A stretch of DNA of 64,000 nucleotides from JAIBAC01 sp046331095 (GTDB lineage Bacteria; Actinomycetota; Acidimicrobiia; UBA2766): contig JAXLRM010000004.1 of NCBI GenBank assembly GCA_046331095.1, forward strand, positions 124,001-188,000. The letters are read 5' to 3'. Below, piece by piece: positions 32,177 to 40,620 of the stretch. Every line of letters begins with the position of its first letter. Positions within the stretch are counted from its first letter, which is position 1. Both the position numbers and the translations under genes were made by a program. Below the pieces are notes generated by a model, which had not been told where the DNA came from, ran no database searches, and worked only from the letters and a program-made list of their open reading frames with translations.

Positions 32177-34990
32177 TCAACAGGCAGGTTCGACGTCGAC
32201 TCTCGTCGTGCGGTCGAAGGGGGCGGGCTGCCACTGGAACGGCGAGTAGCGCAGGTGACCCCAGTCGTTGACGAGGTGGAGCCACTTGACCATGCCGGCC
32301 TCGACCCGGGTCGAGTCGGCCCACTCCTCGAACCCGTACGGCTCCCATGCCGCGTAGAGGATCACCTGTCCGGGGCGCACGGTGGGCGAGAGGCGGGCGG
32401 CCACCGTGAACGAGCCGAGGTCGTTGTACACGCGCACGCGCGCGTCGTCGGCGATGCCCTTGGCGGCGGCAACGGCGCTGTTCACCACGAGCGTCGGATG
32501 GCCCCGTGTCGTCTGGAGCAGGACCGGGTTCGTGGCATTGCAGGCGTGGATGCTCCAGCGGGGGTGCCCGCCGGTGAGCACGAACTCGCGGCCCGCTCCG
32601 CCGGTGCCGGGCGCGGGCTTGTGCGTGGGCAGATCCTCGCCCGCCTCGAGGAACCACGGGTGGTCGACGTAGAACGTGGCACGTCCCGTGAGGGTGGGGT
32701 AGACCATGCCGTTCTCGATGCGCGAACGGTGCGCCGTGAACGTGCGCGTCGGGTCCATCGGAGCGCCGGCGGCGTTGGACCCCGGGAACGAGCCGTTGCC
32801 CACGATCGGCTCCCAGCCCCGCTTGCGCAGCGTCGCGAGCGAGCAGTCGTCCGCGACGACGCCCGCGAGCGCCGTGTCGCGGGCAAGCTCGTCGACCATC
32901 GCCTCGTCCGAGGCCAGCGCGCCGTTCATCGTGAAAGCCCGGTGGAGGTCGGCGAGGCGGCGCCGGCGCAGACGTCCGACGCGCCGGTCGCCGATGCCGC
33001 GCTCTTCCGCGCGCCGCGCGATCGCGGCGCAGATCGCGCCGAAGACCTGCCAGTCGCTGCGCGTCTCGCCTGCAGGTTCGACGGCCTTGTCCGAGAACAC
33101 GAGCTCGTGGGAGTGCGACACCGGGTACTGCACGTTGACGCGCTCGGCCTCGTGGGCGACGGGCAGGATCACGTCGGCGTGCATCCCGGCGGAGTTGATC
33201 CGGTTGTCGAGGGACACGACCAGCGAGAGCTGGGGCCACAGGTTCTCCAACAGGATGCGGGCACCGCCGCGGGTGCGGCGCAGCGCGTTGGTGCCCGCCT
33301 CGATCAGGACCCGAGGCGGCTGGTCCGGTCCCGGCCGGATCAGCGGCGCCCACTGCGGCATCGCCTCTTCGACGTAGTCCATGAACGGGCGCGGGCTGTC
33401 GCCCCAGTCGGCGTTCTCCCAGATCGGCTGGTACCCGCAGTGGTTCAGCCAGAAGAAGAACGGCGGCGTCGTCGACGCCTGCGTCGCCGCCAGGTACGTG
33501 AGTTGGTGGAACGCGGTCGCCGGGAAGTGGCGGAAGCCGTCGTCGTCGGTGTGGGTCGCCAGCGAGCCGACGAGCGTGCTGATGCGCGTGTGGGCCTCCT
33601 CGCCGGCTTCGAGGCCGGCGCGGTCCTTCATCTCGACGAGGTAGGCGCCCTCGAAGGCCCAGCCGCACAGGGTGTCGTGTCCGGTGCCCTGCCTGCCCCA
33701 GTTGCCCGTGAGGGCGAGGAGCAGGTTCATGGCCCGCTCCATCAGGTCGCCGTGGTAGTGCTTGGCCGTGTCGAAGCCCTCGTGGAGCTTGGTCCTGGCC
33801 GACGCCACCTTGCGCGCCAGCGTGCGGATCGTGTCGGGATGGACGCCGCACTCGGCGGTCACCGCCTCGGGCGCGTACGTGCCGAGGCGGTCGCCCAGGA
33901 GCTCGAAGGCCGGGGTCACCGTCGCCTGCGTGCCGTCGTGCAGGGTCACCTCGAAGTGGCCGTGCAGCGGCGGCGCGAACTCGAAGCCGAGGCGGTCGTT
34001 GGCGACGAGGTGCGGCGCGCTCTCGCCCGGATCCCACACGTAGAAGCGGTCGTCGAGTCCGGACCTGTCGAGATCGCTCTGGCGCAGAAGCCGCCGCGTG
34101 TCGGTGCGCACGAGCAGGGACAGGTCGGTCTGGACGCGAACGAAGTCCTCGTCGACGAGGCCCTCGTCGAGGATCACCTTGCACATCGCGAGGCCGAGTG
34201 CGGCATCGCCGCCGGGCACGACCGGGACGAAGTAGTCGGCGTGGGGCGCCGACGGGCTGAAGTCGGGCGCGATCAGGACGACCTCGGCGCCGCGGTAGCG
34301 CGCCTCGGTCAGGTAGTGGAAGAACGGGATCCGCGTGTACGCGGGGTTGGCGTGCCAGACGAGGATCAGGTCGGCGAGGAACGTGTCCTCGGCGCTCGAG
34401 CCCGCCGCCATCGTCCCGAAGGTCAGGATGTGGCCGGCGGGCACGTCGTTGACCGTCGAGTTGCCGTCGAGGGACACGCAGCCGAGCGTGTTCGCGAACC
34501 GCATGTAGCCGCCGATGGTCAGCATGCCACCCTCGGGGCCCTCGTCGACGAGGACGGCCTCGGGGCCGGATTCCTCGACCGCGTCGAGGATCGCGTCGGC
34601 GACCAGCGTCGTCGCCGCATCCCACGTGACGCGCTCCCACTCGCCCGAGCCGCGCGGGCCCTTGCGCCGCAGCGGGTACAGGACGCGGTCGGCGGAGTCG
34701 ATCTGCACACTCCAGGCGACGCCCTTTTGGCACCCCATCGGGTTGCGGTCCGGCACGCCGTCCTGGGTCTGGGGGAACACCCCCGACTGCTCCTCGAAGC
34801 GGACTCCGCCGCCGCCGGCGAAGACCCGGTACGAGCACGTCGCGATGCAGTTCGTGCAGTGCGAGCCCCACGTCACCCGGTCGAAGACGAAGCGCCTGCG
34901 ATAGGAGTCCTCGGTGGAGCGTGACGTGTCGCGCCGCCGCGGTGGGTCGTTGCCGACCGCCTCCGACTCGGGCTGCATGAGGCCGACCAT
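32177..34990 (-). CDS. molybdopterin oxidoreductase, type II DMSO reductase-like catalytic subunit
   Basis: A 937-residue molybdenum or tungsten bis-MGD enzyme. The N-terminal iron-sulfur motif is H44-C45-TN-C48-IAT-C52 with C87 in PMGCQKG. This fits both the ordinary CX2CX3C pattern and the HX3CX3C pattern of the type II branch (ethylbenzene, selenate, chlorate and steroid C25 oxidoreductases, NarG). The C-terminal dinucleotide-binding domain is recognisable (FVLTGGHPRWSIHACNATNP). No Tat signal is seen, so it may be cytoplasmic. The electron-transfer beta subunit, heme gamma subunit and chaperone normally encoded alongside are absent. ATG 34990 has a GAGGGGGAG site; ATG 35017 is less likely. 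Confidence 0.8.
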   Translation of the reverse strand: MVGLMQPESEAVGNDPPRRRDTSRSTEDSYRRRFVFDRVTWGSHCTNCIATCSYRVFAGGGGVRFEEQSGVFPQTQDGVPDRNPMGCQKGVAWSVQIDSADRVLYPLRRKGPRGSGEWERVTWDAATTLVADAILDAVEESGPEAVLVDEGPEGGMLTIGGYMRFANTLGCVSLDGNSTVNDVPAGHILTFGTMAAGSSAEDTFLADLILVWHANPAYTRIPFFHYLTEARYRGAEVVLIAPDFSPSAPHADYFVPVVPGGDAALGLAMCKVILDEGLVDEDFVRVQTDLSLLVRTDTRRLLRQSDLDRSGLDDRFYVWDPGESAPHLVANDRLGFEFAPPLHGHFEVTLHDGTQATVTPAFELLGDRLGTYAPEAVTAECGVHPDTIRTLARKVASARTKLHEGFDTAKHYHGDLMERAMNLLLALTGNWGRQGTGHDTLCGWAFEGAYLVEMKDRAGLEAGEEAHTRISTLVGSLATHTDDDGFRHFPATAFHQLTYLAATQASTTPPFFFWLNHCGYQPIWENADWGDSPRPFMDYVEEAMPQWAPLIRPGPDQPPRVLIEAGTNALRRTRGGARILLENLWPQLSLVVSLDNRINSAGMHADVILPVAHEAERVNVQYPVSHSHELVFSDKAVEPAGETRSDWQVFGAICAAIARRAEERGIGDRRVGRLRRRRLADLHRAFTMNGALASDEAMVDELARDTALAGVVADDCSLATLRKRGWEPIVGNGSFPGSNAAGAPMDPTRTFTAHRSRIENGMVYPTLTGRATFYVDHPWFLEAGEDLPTHKPAPGTGGAGREFVLTGGHPRWSIHACNATNPVLLQTTRGHPTLVVNSAVAAAKGIADDARVRVYNDLGSFTVAARLSPTVRPGQVILYAAWEPYGFEEWADSTRVEAGMVKWLHLVNDWGHLRYSPFQWQPAPFDRTTRVDVEPAC

Positions 34991-35077
34991 CGCCGCTCCC
35001 CCTCGTGTGCGCACCATGGGTCACGGTTATTGCACTGGGACGGAAACTAGTGCCGTGACCTTGCCACGCGGTCCCTG

Positions 35078-35788
<711 letters not shown>

Positions 35789-35794
35789 CGTCCA

Positions 35795-35800
35795 ACCCTA
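35795..35800 (-). promoter_or_regulatory. internal leaderless -10 box overlapping the kinase stop codon
   Basis: Read on the minus strand, TAGGGT (35800-35795) is six bases ahead of the response-regulator ATG. The first three bases, TAG, are the stop codon of the kinase gene. No ribosome binding site is present between box and ATG. Confidence 0.45.
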
Positions 35801-38143
35801 GGTACGCGGCGTCGTGGACACGGCGAGCGCCGCGGAGCCCCTCGAGGCCATGGGGAGCGTGAACACGAACGTCGCCCCACCCCCGGGCGTGTCCTCGACC
35901 CAGATCCGGCACCCGTCGCCGTGGGCCTCGACGAGCGCGCGGGCGATGGCGAGGCCGAGGCCGGTGCCGTGGCCGGGCGCCCCCGTCGCTCGCCAGTACC
36001 GGTCGAACACGAAGCCACGATCCTCGAGCCGCACACCCGGACCGTGGTCGACGACCTCGACGCGGACCTGCCCCGTGCCGGCGTCCGCCACCGCGGCGAC
36101 CGACACCGCCGTTCCGGGCGGCGAGTACCGGATCGCGTTCGAGAGCAGGTTGTCGAGCACTTCGCGCAGCAGTGCCGGATCGGCGACGACGGCGAGCTCC
36201 GCTGCCACCTCGCCTGTCACCGTGTGACCACCGGCTGCCGCCGCGACCCCGGCTCCGGTCACGGCTGTCGCGACGACATCGCCCAAGGGGACGGTCCGGG
36301 CCACGACGGGGGTCTGTTCGAGGCGACGTCCCACACCGGCGTCGAGGTCGTCCAGCAGGGACGCGAGGCGTGCGGTCTCGTGCCGGATCGTGTCGACGAA
36401 CTCGGCCGCCACGGCGTCCTCCCATCCGCCCATGAGGAGGGACTCGGCGCTGCCCCGGACGCTCGTGAGGGGCGTGCGCAGCTCGTGGGCGATGACGGTG
36501 AGAAACGTCATCGCCTCGCGCCTTCGTGCCGCGAGCTCGACGTTCGCCGCCTCGATCCCCGCCGCGATCCGATCGAACCCACGCGACGCCGGGACCAGCA
36601 TGAAGACGGCGAACAACGGGAGGACGAGGGGGACCTCGACGACCGGCAGTTGGGCGGGCGACATCGTCGGGACCACGGCGGCGGCCATCGCGAGCGTCGC
36701 CGCTGCGCCGAGCACGAACATCTTCCAGCGCTCCAGCACGACGGTCATGCCGGCCGGCACGACGATCAGCACCCAGAGGGCTCCCGCCAGGCCACCGCTC
36801 GACGCCACGAGGCCGGCCACGACCCCCGTGTGGATCAGGATCGCGATCACGTAGCCGACCCGCAGGTCGGTGAAGCGGGGCACAGCGAAGGCCAGGGGCC
36901 AGAGGGCCGCGCAGGCGAGCAGGCCGACCAGCGACCCTGGCGCACCTCCCACCACGATCCCGAGCGCGGTGAACACGAGCGCGCCACCGACCCAGGGTGC
37001 CGCGCTCACGACGGCCCTGTGCAAGGCCCGACCCCAGGCCTCCTGCCACGGTCCCGAGTCGCCGCCCTCCACGACGCAACTCCCGGCGGCTCCTGCGGTG
37101 GGCAGGTGGACCTCGACGGCGCCCGGCACCCAGACGACCAGCCCGCCGTGGGCGGCGACGATGCCCTCCGCCACCTCGCGGGCAACCGGCGCCGGGGGCT
37201 CGAGCGTCGGCGCTGCGAGCACGACCTCCTCCGCGGTGGACGTGACCGTCCACGCTGCGCGGGGACCGGCCGCCGCCGCCAGGGCCTTGACGAGGTAGAC
37301 GGGGTCCGCCATCACGGTGGCGCGCACCCGGGCCCCCGCGGCGCCGACGACGAGGCCGGGATCGACCCGCTCGAACTGCAGCTCGGCCACTCCGCTGCGC
37401 ACCCTGCTCGCCTCGAGCATCTCGTCCACGACGCCGGTCGCCGTGTCGGATGCGGCGATGATGCGCCGCTGGGCGGCTACCTCGGAAGGTGTCCGCGCCG
37501 CGTCCTCCATCTGGCCGATGAGGTCGCGCAGGCTCGCCGACAGCCACGCCTGTGCGGCGGCAGCGTGCTCGATCGCCGCCTCCAGACGTGCCCGGGCAGC
37601 GTCCGCGGTCCGACCGCGCGCCCACATGGCGACTGCGACGTCGCGTGCGAGCACCCCGAACGCGAAGAGCAAGCAGACGATCGCAGCGGCCTTGAAGGCG
37701 TCGGAGAAGGCGGGGTCGGCGCCTGCACGGCGCAGGGACACGCAGACCGCGGCCACACCCGCGCCGCCTGCGGCCGCTGCCGCGATCGTCCACCGGCTCG
37801 CAGGCGACAGCGCCACCAGCGCGACCAGGCCGATGAACGCGGCCCACGTCACCCCGGCGGTACCGGCGTCGTAGTACATCCCGAAGGTCACCACCGCGTA
37901 GCCGCCGCAGACGGCGGTCGCGAAGCCGGCGCGGGCGCCGGCGATCCGCGCTACGACCAGGGCGAGCCCGATGGAGAGGATCGCCATCCCGATGAACAGG
38001 ATCTGCTTCGGGCCGACACCGAGGTCGTTGACGAGGTTCCAGAGCGTCGCGAGTGGAAGGGCAGCGACGTAGACCACCGCCACCAGCACCAGGGTCCGGA
38101 AGCGCTGCACCTCGGGCTCGGACGGCCGACTGCGCCTCTGCAT
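35798..38143 (-). CDS. membrane sensor histidine kinase with a duplicated, degenerate transmitter
   Basis: A 781-residue protein. Functional half: about five helices (385-515), HisKA with His553 in VIAHELRTPLTSV, then HATPase with N-box NLLSNAIRYSPPG and G2 box GHGTGLGLAI. The N-terminal half repeats this plan: about seven hydrophobic stretches (18-170), then a region whose landmarks run parallel to the second half. These are VMADPVYLVKALAAAAG (277-293, against VVADPALLREVLDNLLSNA) and VAREVAEGIVAAHGGLVVWV (320-339, against LAIARALVEAHGDGCRIWV). It lacks the His and the ATP-binding Gly boxes. The start is a leaderless type (TACCTT six bases before ATG). It lies upstream of its response regulator and diverges from an ABC transporter. 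Confidence 0.85.
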   Translation of the reverse strand: MQRRSRPSEPEVQRFRTLVLVAVVYVAALPLATLWNLVNDLGVGPKQILFIGMAILSIGLALVVARIAGARAGFATAVCGGYAVVTFGMYYDAGTAGVTWAAFIGLVALVALSPASRWTIAAAAAGGAGVAAVCVSLRRAGADPAFSDAFKAAAIVCLLFAFGVLARDVAVAMWARGRTADAARARLEAAIEHAAAAQAWLSASLRDLIGQMEDAARTPSEVAAQRRIIAASDTATGVVDEMLEASRVRSGVAELQFERVDPGLVVGAAGARVRATVMADPVYLVKALAAAAGPRAAWTVTSTAEEVVLAAPTLEPPAPVAREVAEGIVAAHGGLVVWVPGAVEVHLPTAGAAGSCVVEGGDSGPWQEAWGRALHRAVVSAAPWVGGALVFTALGIVVGGAPGSLVGLLACAALWPLAFAVPRFTDLRVGYVIAILIHTGVVAGLVASSGGLAGALWVLIVVPAGMTVVLERWKMFVLGAAATLAMAAAVVPTMSPAQLPVVEVPLVLPLFAVFMLVPASRGFDRIAAGIEAANVELAARRREAMTFLTVIAHELRTPLTSVRGSAESLLMGGWEDAVAAEFVDTIRHETARLASLLDDLDAGVGRRLEQTPVVARTVPLGDVVATAVTGAGVAAAAGGHTVTGEVAAELAVVADPALLREVLDNLLSNAIRYSPPGTAVSVAAVADAGTGQVRVEVVDHGPGVRLEDRGFVFDRYWRATGAPGHGTGLGLAIARALVEAHGDGCRIWVEDTPGGGATFVFTLPMASRGSAALAVSTTPRT

Positions 38144-38149
38144 GTCCTG

Positions 38150-38224
38150 AAGGTAACGGGGGCGCGGCTGAGACCGCCTGCGGAAGTCCGGTGTGGAACC
38201 GGGAATCGCCTGAGAAGGACTTCC
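38150..38224. promoter_or_regulatory. divergent control region, kinase / ABC transporter
   Basis: For the leftward kinase gene, TACCTT (38155-38150 on the minus strand) lies six bases before its ATG. Between the genes GGAAGTCC (38182-38189) and GGACTTCC (38217-38224) are a perfect inverted pair 27 bases apart, close to the start of the rightward permease gene. A site for the cognate response regulator is plausible. Confidence 0.4.
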
Positions 38225-38255
38225 ACTCACCGTGGGGGTCGCCCATGGTCTCGCC

Positions 38256-39647
38256 ATGGCAACTCTCACCGCTCCACGCCGCCTGCCTCTCACCATGGCG
38301 TCGTCACCGCGGAGGCGGACACGGGTTCCCCTTGCCCGGCGCCTCACGTTCGGGCACCGGAGCCGTTTCGTGCACGCCGTGCTCGCGGGTTCGGCCGTCG
38401 TCGCGCTGGTGGTCGGGCAGGCCGCCACGATGGCGGGCCTGCTCTTGACGCCGCGCTGGGTCCGGGCGACGGGAGCGTCGGTGTGGGTCACCACCGCAGC
38501 AGACCGGCCCGGGTGGACGCCGGTACCGGCCGGGCTCGCGGGGAAGGTCGCCGCGATCGACGGAGTCGAGTCGGTGACCGGGGTGACCAGGCAGATGGCG
38601 GAGGCGGTCGTGACAGGGGAGGCGAACGCCGCGATCCTCGTCGCGTGGGACCCGGGGACGTTGGATGCCCCCCTGGTGGCGGGCCGGTCACCCGCCAAGG
38701 GTGACGAGGTCGTCCTCGACGCCGGGTTCGCGGCCGGGCGCGGGGTCGGCCTCGGCAGCTCGATCGCGTTGCGTATCGGCGACCACTCCACCGAGGTGGA
38801 GGTCGTCGGTCTCGGCAAGGACCTGTCGCTGCTCAACTACCAGGTGGTGCTGTGCGTACCGGATGTGATCAGGACGGTCTTCGGCACGGGCAGGTCGGGA
38901 GCGGCCTCGGAGGCCGCGGCCGGCGACCTCGAACGCCTAGCGTCGTCGCTCGACGCCGCGGGGGCTCCCTTGCGTGATGCCGAGGGCCCCCTCGGCTGGA
39001 CCTCGGGAGCGGACAAGCTCGCCGCTGCACGGGAAGTCCTGCGGACGGCCTCGGGCGACGCCGTGCGCGCGGCTGCTGCGCTGCGCGCGGCCGCGGACCT
39101 CGTGTCGTCACCCGAGACCAACTCGCTGGCGCTGCGTGTGTCCCCCGGGCGGGAAGAGGAGGTCGCGAAGCGGATCCGGTCGATGCCGGAGTTCCTCGGC
39201 TCCGTCGACGCCCACTCGGCCGCCCACGAGGAGCACCAGGTGCTCGCGACGACCGCCGCACCGTTCCTCCCGGTCCTCGCTGCGATCGTCGGCCTCGTAC
39301 TCGGCCTCGGTTGCGTCGTCATGGCGCTGCTCCTGCTCGGGATGGTCGGCGAGGCCACCGGCGACTACGCGACACTGGCCGCGATCGGCGCCGGCGGCGC
39401 CCGCCTCGCCCGCGTGGTCTTCACGCAGTGCCTGCTCGCGGCGGTCTCCGCGGGTGTCCTCGGTATCGCGGTGGGGGCTGCCCTCGTGGCAGCGATGCGA
39501 AGGGCCATGCCGATGCTGCCGCTGGCATGCACCCCCAGCGTGCTCGGCGCCGGCATCGGCGTGGCCGTCGCCATGGGTGTGGTGGCGTCGCTCGCCCCGC
39601 TGCGGTCGCTGCGGCGCATCGAACCGGCATCGGTGTTCAGGTCGTGA
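38256..39647 (+). CDS. FtsX/MacB-like ABC transporter permease
   Basis: A 463-residue membrane protein. One N-terminal helix (FVHAVLAGSAVVALVVGQAA) leads to a large extracytoplasmic domain (about residues 50-320). Three further helices follow in an FtsX domain (LPVLAAIVGLVLGLGCVVMA, then LLAAVSAGVLGIAVGAALVA). This is the MacB/LolC layout used for lipoprotein or peptide handling rather than bulk transport. The start is uncertain between GTG 38232, ATG 38256 and ATG 38298. The ATPase gene follows, and a two-component system diverges from it, suggesting stimulus-dependent expression. Confidence 0.8.
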   Translation: MATLTAPRRLPLTMASSPRRRTRVPLARRLTFGHRSRFVHAVLAGSAVVALVVGQAATMAGLLLTPRWVRATGASVWVTTAADRPGWTPVPAGLAGKVAAIDGVESVTGVTRQMAEAVVTGEANAAILVAWDPGTLDAPLVAGRSPAKGDEVVLDAGFAAGRGVGLGSSIALRIGDHSTEVEVVGLGKDLSLLNYQVVLCVPDVIRTVFGTGRSGAASEAAAGDLERLASSLDAAGAPLRDAEGPLGWTSGADKLAAAREVLRTASGDAVRAAAALRAAADLVSSPETNSLALRVSPGREEEVAKRIRSMPEFLGSVDAHSAAHEEHQVLATTAAPFLPVLAAIVGLVLGLGCVVMALLLLGMVGEATGDYATLAAIGAGGARLARVVFTQCLLAAVSAGVLGIAVGAALVAAMRRAMPMLPLACTPSVLGAGIGVAVAMGVVASLAPLRSLRRIEPASVFRS

Positions 39648-39682
39648 CCCCGGCCTGGGGTCTGCGGGATCGGAGGAGACCG

Positions 39683-40339
39683 GTGCAACAGCAACCGTTG
39701 GTGGAAGCCGTCGGCATCGAGTGCGACGCGGGCGGGCGGCGCATCCTCGACCTCGCCTGGATCGGGGCCTGGCCCGGCGAGGTCGTGGTCGTGCGGGGCC
39801 CGTCGGGGTCGGGCAAGACGACGCTGCTGTCGGTGCTGGGGGCGCTCCTGGCTCCGACCGCCGGCACGCTCGCCTACGGTGGCAAGGAGGTCTCGTGGCG
39901 CCGCCCCGGCGCCCTGGCCCGGATCCGCCGGGACAGGGTCGGGTTCGTCTTCCAGCGGGACCGCCTCCTCGAGCCGCTCACCGCTGCGGAGAACGTCGCC
40001 GTCGCGCTCGAGTTGGGTGGGCGGGCCGGTGCCGAGCGCGTCGACGCATTGCTCGCACGTGTGGGCATGACGGAGCGGTCCGCGACCGCCGCACGCAAGC
40101 TGTCGGGGGGCGAACGCCAGCGGGTCGCGGTCGCACGTGCGCTGGCGAACGAACCCGGCCTGGTCCTCGCCGACGAGCCGACCGCCAGTCTCGACGCACC
40201 GAACGTGGAGCGCATCGCCGACCTGCTCGCCGGCGCCGCGGGCCCGGGCCGGGCCGTGGTCGTCGCGACCCACGACGACCGCCTCACCCGCATCGCCACC
40301 CGGGTGCTCACCCTCGACGACGGCCGCCTCGCCTCGTAG
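39683..40339 (+). CDS. LolD/MacB-like ABC transporter ATPase
   Basis: A 218-residue ATPase. It has Walker A RGPSGSGKTT, Q-loop VFQRDRLLEPL, signature KLSGGERQRVAVARAL, Walker B LVLADEPTASLD and switch His VATHDDRLTRIA. It pairs with the FtsX-like permease upstream. GTG 39683 is chosen because GGAGGAG lies 4 nt before it and the length then fits LolD. An alternative GTG at 39644 overlaps the permease stop (GTGA) and would add 13 residues. Confidence 0.9.
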   Translation: MQQQPLVEAVGIECDAGGRRILDLAWIGAWPGEVVVVRGPSGSGKTTLLSVLGALLAPTAGTLAYGGKEVSWRRPGALARIRRDRVGFVFQRDRLLEPLTAAENVAVALELGGRAGAERVDALLARVGMTERSATAARKLSGGERQRVAVARALANEPGLVLADEPTASLDAPNVERIADLLAGAAGPGRAVVVATHDDRLTRIATRVLTLDDGRLAS

Positions 40340-40351
40340 GTGGCCCCGGGG

Positions 40352-40468
40352 TTCTGGCCGGTTCCGCCGCCGCGGTTGGAGAACAGGTCGGCCACGCGCA
40401 GGGGTTTGGAGAACTGCGAGCGCGATTTCGGGCGCCGCAGTTCTCCAACCCCTGGCTTCTGGCCGGTT
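40352..40468. repeat. large hairpin element flanked by short direct repeats
   Basis: CAGGGGTTTGGAGAACTGCG (40399-40418) pairs with the segment at 40436-40454 with a single extra T; the 17-nt interior can itself close a GCGC stem. TTCTGGCCGGTT occurs on both sides (40352-40363 and 40457-40468), and GGTTGGAGAAC occurs again at 40374-40384. It is intergenic between the ABC ATPase and the TPP-enzyme operon. A terminator or a mobile palindromic element are both possible. Confidence 0.85.
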
Positions 40469-40480
40469 TCTTATCCAAGG

Positions 40481-40519
40481 GGGGTGCCGGAGAGGGGTAC
40501 CGGAGAGGGGTGCCGGAGG
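40481..40519. repeat. three tandem 13-bp repeats
   Basis: GGGGTGCCGGAGA (40481-40493), GGGGTACCGGAGA (40494-40506) and GGGGTGCCGGAGG (40507-40519) follow head to tail, directly after the hairpin element and about 30 bp before the promoter of the TPP-enzyme operon. Confidence 0.9.
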
Positions 40520-40545
40520 GGGTGCGAGGAAGTGCGGGGCACTTA

Positions 40546-40589
40546 TTGCATTGCCGTGGCAACAACGGTAGGAATTGCGGCGCTAGGGT
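40546..40589 (+). promoter_or_regulatory. promoter and small palindrome of the TPP-enzyme operon
   Basis: TTGCAT (40546-40551) and TAGGAA (40569-40574) are 17 bases apart, a standard -35/-10 pair. A perfect dyad TTGCC-GT-GGCAA (40551-40562) lies in the spacer, where a repressor could bind. A second candidate -10, TAGGGT, is at 40584-40589. The operon starts at 40621. Confidence 0.5.
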
Positions 40590-40620
40590 GCCCAGCGTCG
40601 ACCGAAGCGGGGGAGACGAG

